A stretch of 10,909 bases of DNA from an uncultured Bacilli bacterium (GTDB lineage Bacteria; Bacillota_I; Bacilli_A; RF39; UBA660): NCBI GenBank assembly GCA_947631135.1, contig CANRKE010000043.1:1-10909 (forward strand), given 5' to 3'. Positions 7,150 through 10,909 of the stretch are shown here, one piece after another. The translations under genes and the position numbers were made by a program. Every line of letters starts with the position of its first letter. Position 1 is the first letter of the stretch. Below the pieces are notes generated by a model, which worked only from the letters and a program-made list of their open reading frames with translations, was not told the DNA's origin and searched no databases.

Positions 7150-8277
7150 TTATTCATTTAAATTAAGTGAATTATAACATATATCAAAATATTCTAAAAA
7201 TTTTTTTGCTTCATCATTAGAAGTTAAATATGAAATACTAATTCTAAGACTATGTTTTGCACGTTTTTGATTTTTAGTTAATTCTAATACAGCTCTACTT
7301 ATAGTATCATTACTTGAACAGGCACTTTTAGTTGAAATATATATATCATATTTTTCTAATGCATGCATAAATGTTTCGGGTTTTATATTAAGAACACTAA
7401 TATTTAATATATGTGGAATACATTTATCATTACTATTAATAATAACATTTTTATATTTTTTTAATCCATCTACAATTATTTTATTTATATTAAGTACATG
7501 ATTATATTTTTCATCTATATCTTCATAAGATAATCTTAATGCTTTAGCAAGTGATACAATTAATCCAACACAAGGTGTACCTGCTCTATAACGAGTTGTA
7601 CTATCTCCACCATGTATAAGTGGTTCTATCACAATATTTTTTCTTTTGATTAAACATCCGATACCTTTCATTCCATAAAATTTATGTGCAGAAAAACTTG
7701 CAAAATCTACATAGTCAAAATTTATTTTAATTTTACCTATTGATTGAGTCATATCTACATGAAAATATGTTTTACTGTGTTTTTTAATAATTTTCCCTAT
7801 TTCATTTATATTCTGTGTAATACCTAATTCACTATTTGTACTACTTATAGTAACTAATATAACATTATCATCTAATTTTTTTTCTAAATCATCAAGATCT
7901 ATTAATCCATTATCATCTGTTTTAATATATTCTATAATTATTCCCTTTTTTTCTAAATATTCTAAAGGTTTATAAATAGATGAATGCTCATAATTAGTAG
8001 TAAGAATTTTATTACCTCTATTTTTATATGTAGAATAAATACTTTTTATAACAGTATTATTTGATTCAGTAGCTCCACTAGTATAAATTACTTCATGATC
8101 TTTTAAGTTAAGTATATTTTTAATTTGATTTGTAGAAGCATCAATAATATTCTTAGAAGATAATCCTAATTTATGTAATGAATTTGGATTTCCAATATAT
8201 TCACTACAACACGTAATATAACTATTTAATACATCCCTAGATACTGGAGTTGTTGCTGAATAATCTAAATAAATCAT
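7150..8277 (-). CDS. Cysteine desulfurase (NifS/IscS family)
   Basis: A 375-residue PLP enzyme that takes sulfur from L-cysteine, leaving alanine and a protein-bound persulfide used for Fe-S clusters or tRNA thiolation. Motifs in order are YLDYSATTP (3-11), GNPNSLHKLG (29-38), TSGATESNN (66-74), the cofactor-stacking histidine H98 in EHSS, HVDMTQSIGK with D175 (173-182), FSAHKFYGMKGIG with the Schiff-base lysine K199, RAGTP (231-235), the catalytic cysteine C320 in STKSACSS, and LRISIS (344-349). The segment after C320 is shorter than in Escherichia coli IscS, as in several Bacillota paralogues. I therefore do not give a specific symbol. No iscU/sufU, thiI or mnmA gene is adjacent, so the acceptor is unknown. 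AGGTGAT lies just upstream of the ATG on the minus strand. Confidence 0.94.
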   Translation of the reverse strand: MIYLDYSATTPVSRDVLNSYITCCSEYIGNPNSLHKLGLSSKNIIDASTNQIKNILNLKDHEVIYTSGATESNNTVIKSIYSTYKNRGNKILTTNYEHSSIYKPLEYLEKKGIIIEYIKTDDNGLIDLDDLEKKLDDNVILVTISSTNSELGITQNINEIGKIIKKHSKTYFHVDMTQSIGKIKINFDYVDFASFSAHKFYGMKGIGCLIKRKNIVIEPLIHGGDSTTRYRAGTPCVGLIVSLAKALRLSYEDIDEKYNHVLNINKIIVDGLKKYKNVIINSNDKCIPHILNISVLNIKPETFMHALEKYDIYISTKSACSSNDTISRAVLELTKNQKRAKHSLRISISYLTSNDEAKKFLEYFDICYNSLNLNE

Positions 8278-8298
8278 AATATCACCTACCCATTACCT

Positions 8299-8328
8299 AT
8301 TCTAACAGAAAAATAATGTAAAAGTAAA
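8299..8328 (-). promoter_or_regulatory. Probable promoter for the cysteine desulfurase gene
   Basis: On the minus strand, TTTACT (8328-8323), 18 bp of spacer, then TAGAAT (8304-8299) preceded by TGT, an extended -10. It is divergent from the promoter of the Cro/CI-type gene, about 65 bp away. Confidence 0.48.
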
Positions 8329-8359
8329 TATGTTTTTTTATGTATTTTGTTGTAAAATA

Positions 8360-8376
8360 TTGGTAAATTTTGGAAA
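8360..8376. repeat. Operator-like direct repeat in the divergent intergenic region
   Basis: TTGGTAA (8360-8366) and TTGGAAA (8370-8376) start exactly 10 bp apart, one helical turn. The pair lies between the two divergent promoters. The reverse complement of the repeat pair at 10797-10813 matches this 17-mer at 14 positions. Binding by a regulator is inference, and chance matches are common in AT-rich DNA. Confidence 0.35.
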
Positions 8377-8392
8377 TATTCTACTTTTTTGG

Positions 8393-8422
8393 TTGATAGG
8401 ACAAAAAGGTTGCTTATATAAA
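8393..8422 (+). promoter_or_regulatory. Possible promoter for the Cro/CI-type regulator gene
   Basis: TTGATA (8393-8398) and TATAAA (8417-8422), spacer 18 bp, or TATATA at 8415-8420 with 16 bp. The start would fall near 8429, about 30 nt before the ATG. GAGGG (8445-8449) serves as ribosome binding site. Confidence 0.45.
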
Positions 8423-8460
8423 ATTTCTTTTGTGCAATAATTAAGAGGGTGAAGTAGTAT

Positions 8461-8709
8461 ATGAAGAATGAATACAAATACGACGAAGATTTCAAATTAA
8501 AGATATGTAAAAATATCAGAAAATTTAGAAAAGATAGTGGTATGTCAGTATTGAGAGTATCCGAATTAGTTGATGTAACACCTGAGTATTTTAAACGTAT
8601 TGAATCCATCAATGATCCAAGAAAAAGTTGTTCTTTAAAAATGTTGTATAAATTATCAATTATTTTTGATAAAAAATTAGACGACTTTTTAAAGGATAAT
8701 GATGAGTAG
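8461..8709 (+). CDS. Small Cro/CI-type helix-turn-helix transcriptional regulator
   Basis: An 82-residue protein that is essentially one Cro/C1-type (HTH_3) DNA-binding domain. The typical pattern is present: a first helix KICKNIRKFRKDSGMS (14-29), the helix-turn-helix VLRVSELVDVTPEYFKRIES (30-49), a loop with NDPRKSCSL, then MLYKLSIIFDKKLDDFL (61-77), which matches the family ending. There is no sensor or dimerisation domain beyond this, so it is either a simple repressor or depends on dimerising through the domain itself. It is monocistronic: its own promoter faces away from the cysteine desulfurase gene and its stop codon is inside a terminator stem. Target genes are unknown. Autoregulation and control of the divergent neighbour are the usual first hypotheses. 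An antitoxin or phage-repressor origin is possible but nothing nearby supports it. Confidence 0.85.
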   Translation: MKNEYKYDEDFKLKICKNIRKFRKDSGMSVLRVSELVDVTPEYFKRIESINDPRKSCSLKMLYKLSIIFDKKLDDFLKDNDE

Positions 8710-8734
8710 TAATATTTTTACTACTTATTTTTCT
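8704..8734 (+). terminator. Intrinsic terminator of the regulator gene
   Basis: AGTAGTAA (8705-8712) pairs with TTACTACT (8718-8725) around a 5-nt loop, followed by TATTTTTCTTT. The TAG stop codon (8707-8709) lies inside the left arm. Confidence 0.78.
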
Positions 8735-8742
8735 TTACTAAG

Positions 8743-8771
8743 TTGTACTTTTTATTCATTTAATGTATAAT
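8743..8771 (+). promoter_or_regulatory. Promoter for trpS
   Basis: TTGTAC (8743-8748), 17 bp of spacer, then TATAAT (8766-8771). The start would fall near 8778, leaving a 25-nt leader with AAGGAAG (8789-8795). That leader is too short for a T-box or a trp attenuator. Confidence 0.68.
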
Positions 8772-8802
8772 AATATCATCAATTTAAGAAGGAAGCGATC
8801 GT

Positions 8803-9783
8803 ATGAAAAGATTATTAACAGGACTACAACCTAGTGGAGATTTAACTATAGCTAATTATATTGGTGGTATTAAAATGACTCAAAAGTATCAAGATGAATA
8901 TGAATCATTTATATTTGTACCTGATATGCATTCTATAACTGTAGAACAAGATAGTAAGACATTACATGAACGTATTAGAAAAAATGTATGTCTTTATTTA
9001 GCATGTGGAATAGATCCTAATAAGAATACTATATATATACAATCAGAAAATTTATATCATGCTAATCTATCTTGGATTTTAGAGTGCAATACATATTTTG
9101 GAGAAGCAAGTCGTATGACACAATTTAAAGATAAATCAGCTAAAGGTAAAAATTTTAGTGTTGGATTATTTACTTATCCAATATTAATGGCTTCTGATAT
9201 TCTTCTTTATGATGCAGATTTAGTACCAACTGGAATAGATCAAAAACAACATGTAGAGCTTGCTCGTGATATAGCAATTAGATTTAATAAAAAATATGGT
9301 GATACATTTACAGTACCTGATTCACTTATACCTAAAGTTGGATATAAAATTATGGATTTACAAGACCCAACTAAAAAAATGAGTAAATCAAGTGAAAATA
9401 AAAAAGGTACTATATTTCTTTTAGATGATACCTCATCAGTAAGAAAAAAAATAATGAGTGCAGTTACTGATAGTGAAAATAAAATTTATTATGATGTAGA
9501 TAAAAAACCTGGTATTTCTAATTTATTAACAATATATTCCTCTATAAAAGATATTTCAATAGATAATGCAGTTAATCATTTTAAAGATTATAATTATGGT
9601 GAATTAAAAAAGGAAGTTGCACAAGTTGTTATAGATAAATTAACTGATATACAAAATAAATATAATGAATATATAAATAGTAGTATTGTTGATGAAATAT
9701 TAGATGCTGGTAAGAATAAAGTAAATGAAATGGCTAAGAAAAAATATGAAGATGTTATTAAAAAGGTTGGTCTTGGTAGATAA
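8803..9783 (+). CDS. trpS: Tryptophanyl-tRNA synthetase
   Basis: A 326-residue class Ic aminoacyl-tRNA synthetase that charges tRNA-Trp; it acts as a homodimer. The N-terminal GLQPSGDLTIANYIGG (7-22) holds the HIGH-equivalent TIAN (15-18). Bacillus-type enzymes read TIGN here, so alanine for glycine is a small oddity. KMSKS is intact (192-196, KKMSKSSEN). MASDILLYDADLVPTG (129-144) includes D132, which corresponds to the tryptophan-recognising aspartate of Geobacillus TrpRS. The length is normal (about 325-340), and the C-terminal helical region (about 265-326) looks complete. It has its own promoter. The lipoprotein gene follows after 14 nt and probably shares the transcript. Confidence 0.97.
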   Translation: MKRLLTGLQPSGDLTIANYIGGIKMTQKYQDEYESFIFVPDMHSITVEQDSKTLHERIRKNVCLYLACGIDPNKNTIYIQSENLYHANLSWILECNTYFGEASRMTQFKDKSAKGKNFSVGLFTYPILMASDILLYDADLVPTGIDQKQHVELARDIAIRFNKKYGDTFTVPDSLIPKVGYKIMDLQDPTKKMSKSSENKKGTIFLLDDTSSVRKKIMSAVTDSENKIYYDVDKKPGISNLLTIYSSIKDISIDNAVNHFKDYNYGELKKEVAQVVIDKLTDIQNKYNEYINSSIVDEILDAGKNKVNEMAKKKYEDVIKKVGLGR

Positions 9784-9797
9784 TTTAGGTGATATAT

Positions 9798-10286
9798 ATG
9801 AAAAAGATAAATTTAATATTATTGATTTTTATATGTTTAATTTTTACTGGTTGTTTTAATAAAAAAGAAAAGAAAGTAGAAGAAAAAAGTAGTGTTGTTG
9901 AAACTGTTTGCCGTGGTGAGGAGAAAATGGAAAATGGTATAACAGCAAATGTTAGATATGAATTAAAATCACAAGATGATAAAGTTCTTAATCTTAAATC
10001 TATTGAAACTATAGAATCAGATGATATTTCATTTTTAGAAGAAACAAAAAAAAGTATAGAAAATACATATTCAATATATAGTGATATAAAATATTATGAA
10101 TATGATGTTAATATAAATGAAAATAAATTAATTAGTACTGTAAATATAGATTATGATAAGATAGATTTAAATAAATTAGTTAGTATTGATGAAGGTAATA
10201 AAAATATTATAGTAGATAATAGAGTTAGTTTAAGTTATTTAAAAAATATGTATGAATCATTAGGTAGTGTATGTATTGATAAATAA
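9798..10286 (+). CDS. Small lipoprotein, possibly DUF1307 (YehR)-like
   Basis: A 162-residue predicted lipoprotein. I chose the ATG at 9798 rather than the in-frame GTG at 9789, because AGGTGAT (9786-9792) is the ribosome binding site for the ATG and contains the GTG. Residues 1-18 form a lipoprotein signal peptide, MKKINLILLIFICLIFTGC, with C19 as the lipidated cysteine. F at -3 is unusual but tolerated. A charged linker (20-35) follows. The mature part alternates strand-like segments, with ITANVRYEL (48-56), IKYYEYDVNI (97-106), LISTVNIDYDKIDLNKL (111-127) and a final SLSYLKNMYESLGSVC (144-159). This plan resembles DUF1307 lipoproteins such as YehR, but I hold that loosely. C38 and C159 might form a disulfide. 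Function is unknown; it would be anchored on the outer face of the membrane. It is placed 14 nt after trpS. Confidence 0.85.
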   Translation: MKKINLILLIFICLIFTGCFNKKEKKVEEKSSVVETVCRGEEKMENGITANVRYELKSQDDKVLNLKSIETIESDDISFLEETKKSIENTYSIYSDIKYYEYDVNINENKLISTVNIDYDKIDLNKLVSIDEGNKNIIVDNRVSLSYLKNMYESLGSVCIDK

Positions 10287-10287
10287 A

Positions 10288-10296
10288 TGTTATAAT
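10288..10296 (+). promoter_or_regulatory. Possible extended -10 promoter before the deleted PD-(D/E)XK gene
   Basis: TG-T-TATAAT (TG 10288-10289, hexamer 10291-10296), directly after the lipoprotein stop codon, with no clear -35. The start would fall near 10303. The leader would then be only about 13 nt, so GAGGGAG (10306-10312) would be almost at the 5' end. Confidence 0.38.
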
Positions 10297-10315
10297 TTAA
10301 GAAAAGAGGGAGAAT

Positions 10316-10567
10316 ATGGGAATATATTTAAATCCAGGAAATGAAGACTTTAAAAGAAGTATAAACTCAAATATATATGTGGATAAAACAGCAATGGTAG
10401 TAGAGTTAAAATATGATAAGACAGCTGATAGCGCATTAGATCAAATAAAGAGAAAGAAATATACAAAAGTATTTAAATCATATAGAGGAGAAATACTACT
10501 TGTTGGAATAAATTACAATAAAGAAACTAAAAAGCATGAATGTGTTATTGAAAAGGTAAAGAAATAA
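10316..10567 (+). pseudogene. Internally deleted AAA-ATPase-like / PD-(D/E)XK nuclease family gene
   Basis: An 83-codon ORF that appears to join the two ends of a much longer protein. Residues 1-25, MGIYLNPGNEDFKRSINSNI and then YVDKT, match the N-terminus of the AAA-ATPase-like family (PF09820, formerly within DUF1703). Residues from about 26 onward, AMVVELKYDKTADSALDQIK and then KVFKSYRGEILLVGINYNKETKKHECVIEK, match the end of its C-terminal PD-(D/E)XK domain (PF08011-like), where VELK holds catalytic residues. Complete members are about 500-580 residues, so about 450-500 residues are missing. The Walker A/B parts are gone, and the frame is kept across the junction near 10388-10396. The start codon and ribosome binding site are intact, so a short peptide may still be made, but it cannot work as the full protein. 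A genuine small protein is the alternative. Confidence 0.75.
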
Positions 10568-10594
10568 TATAACTTTACAATAAAAATTCAAAAA

Positions 10595-10611
10595 CAAGTC
10601 AAAAGTACTTG
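10595..10611. repeat. Short inverted repeat over a -35 box
   Basis: CAAGT (10595-10599) and ACTTG (10607-10611) are inverted around 7 nt, and the right arm overlaps the TTGCAC -35 hexamer of the RNA promoter. It could be an operator. With 5-bp arms, chance is a serious alternative. Confidence 0.3.
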
Positions 10612-10637
10612 CACATATCAAAAAAATCTGATAATAT
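10609..10637 (+). promoter_or_regulatory. Promoter of the candidate structured RNA
   Basis: TTGCAC (10609-10614), 17 bp of spacer, then TAATAT (10632-10637), preceded by TGA to give an extended -10. The transcript should start near 10644. Nothing protein-coding follows before the terminator at 10735-10764. Confidence 0.62.
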
Positions 10638-10643
10638 GAGAGT

Positions 10644-10764
10644 GTAATAGGAATAGGGTAAGCCCTCTCCATAAAGAAATATGCACAAACATATGTTCGT
10701 GTGGGGGGGGTGAATATATATTCTTATAAGCCTTAAGCTTACCTAAAATTTAGGTAAGCTTTTT
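10644..10764 (+). ncRNA. Candidate structured RNA (small RNA or terminator-controlled leader)
   Basis: About 121 nt between a good promoter and a strong terminator, without a convincing ORF. The 303 bases between the preceding ORF and the next start codon hold this element, the promoter elements around it and the repeats at 10797-10813, and I see no protein gene there. Possible pairing: ATATG (10679-10683) with CATAT (10690-10694), extended by GAA (10676-10678) with TTC (10696-10698) across a bulged G. CCTCTCC (10664-10670) could pair with the G-run (10704-10710) with two G-U pairs. GGTAAGC (10657-10663) is complementary to GCTTACC (10737-10743), which is also the left arm of the terminator. 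That permits mutually exclusive antiterminator and terminator forms, as in riboswitches and attenuators. It matches no riboswitch, 6S, SRP or tmRNA consensus that I can recall. The gene at 10871 is the obvious candidate for cis control, but a separate -10 box precedes that gene. Confidence 0.5.
10735..10764 (+). terminator. Strong intrinsic terminator
   Basis: AAGCTTACCTAA (10735-10746) pairs perfectly with TTAGGTAAGCTT (10750-10761) around a 3-nt loop, followed by a T-run ending at 10764. This 12-bp stem is the strongest hairpin in the window. Being nearly palindromic, it could also act on the minus strand, though without a clear A-rich flank. Confidence 0.85.
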
Positions 10765-10796
10765 AAGTGATAAAAAGTAAACAAAGGTTTGCACAT

Positions 10797-10813
10797 TTAC
10801 CAATAATTACCAA
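10797..10813. repeat. Operator-like direct repeat upstream of the truncated gene
   Basis: TTACCAA occurs at 10797-10803 and again at 10807-10813, exactly 10 bp apart. An inverted copy of the core, TTGGT, lies at 10831-10835 beside the -10 box. Spacing on one helix face suits a regulator binding as a dimer or side by side. Regulator identity is unknown. Confidence 0.42.
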
Positions 10814-10836
10814 CAAAATTCTACACATTTTTGGTG

Positions 10837-10842
10837 TATAAT
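10837..10842 (+). promoter_or_regulatory. Possible -10 box for the truncated gene
   Basis: TATAAT (10837-10842) about 28 nt before the ATG at 10871, with no good -35 at 16-18 bp. An inverted repeat TACAC (10822-10826) / GTGTA (10834-10838) overlaps it. The missing -35 together with upstream repeats suggests an activator-dependent or repressed promoter. Confidence 0.38.
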
Positions 10843-10870
10843 GGTATTGAAAGTAGGAGAGTGAAATAAT

Positions 10871-10909
10871 ATGGAAAAGGAAAATAATAAGAAGAAAGTA
10901 GGTATACTA
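10871..10909 (+). CDS. Start of a protein gene truncated by the window edge
   Basis: Thirteen codons, MEKENNKKKVGIL, run to the end of the window. AGTAGGAGAG (10852-10861) is a good ribosome binding site 9 nt before the ATG. The lysine-rich start leading into VGIL could precede a membrane segment or the first strand of a nucleotide-binding fold, but nothing definite can be said from 13 residues. It lies downstream of the candidate RNA, the direct repeats and a possible -10 box, so its identity would help explain that whole region. Confidence 0.55.
   Translation, partial: MEKENNKKKVGIL

Noticed and set aside
8286..8612. 108-codon minus-strand ORF
   Set aside because: It overlaps the regulator gene antisense, would run across both divergent promoters, and has a Phe/Tyr/Leu-rich composition typical of AT-rich non-coding sequence. 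The plus-strand regulator has a real domain, ribosome binding site and terminator.
9789..9797. Upstream GTG start for the lipoprotein gene
   Set aside because: The GTG is inside the AGGTGAT ribosome binding site. Starting at the ATG at 9798 also gives a normal lipoprotein signal peptide.
10712..10730. Palindromes GAATATATATTC and CTTATAAG as regulator sites
   Set aside because: They are low-complexity AT-rich palindromes expected at this base composition. They may simply be part of the RNA fold.
10644..10764. Candidate RNA as a tRNA, SRP RNA, tmRNA or tracrRNA
   Set aside because: There is no T-loop consensus, no SRP apical loop sequence and no tmRNA ends, and no CRISPR repeats or cas genes lie in the window. 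The RNA is left unclassified.

Overview
The window is very AT-rich (clearly below 30% GC by eye) with densely packed genes, AGGAGG-like ribosome binding sites, sigma-A-type promoters (several with an extended TGn -10 box) and hairpin-plus-T-run terminators. This points to a low-GC Bacillota, plausibly one of the uncultured gut Bacilli or Mollicutes relatives; that placement is inference. Tryptophan is encoded by TGG throughout. All eleven complete genes stop with TAA (8) or TAG (3), none with TGA.

Layout. Positions 1-213 hold no gene I can support, only an 11-bp tandem repeat and a likely promoter. Positions 223-1847 are a two-gene unit: a small DUF1292-like protein, then, overlapping by one base, a PP2C-type protein phosphatase with an unrecognised N-terminal region of about 175 residues, closed by a terminator. 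Positions 1979-2635 encode a histidine phosphatase behind a perfect consensus promoter. Positions 2711-6254 hold valS, of the archaeal/rickettsial type rather than the usual bacterial type, followed by an unknown 365-residue protein. This run ends at a terminator hairpin shared with the convergent minus-strand genes uppP (undecaprenyl-diphosphate phosphatase) and, upstream of it, a cysteine desulfurase. A small Cro/CI-type regulator diverges from the desulfurase gene and ends in its own terminator. Then come trpS and a small lipoprotein gene, probably one operon.

The last 600 bases are the most unusual part. An 83-codon ORF looks like an AAA-ATPase-like/PD-(D/E)XK gene that has lost its whole middle in frame. 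It is followed by about 300 bp without a protein gene. That stretch contains a promoter, about 120 nt of structured RNA with a G8 tract, a strong terminator, and two alternative pairing partners for one terminator arm, so it is either a small RNA or a terminator-controlled leader. Next comes an operator-like pair of direct repeats and the first 13 codons of a gene cut by the window edge. A similar repeat pair lies between the cysteine desulfurase and the Cro/CI-type gene.

Most of the content is housekeeping (two tRNA synthetases, lipid-carrier recycling, sulfur transfer). Neither synthetase gene has room for a T-box leader. I see no CRISPR array, transposase, rRNA or tRNA gene.
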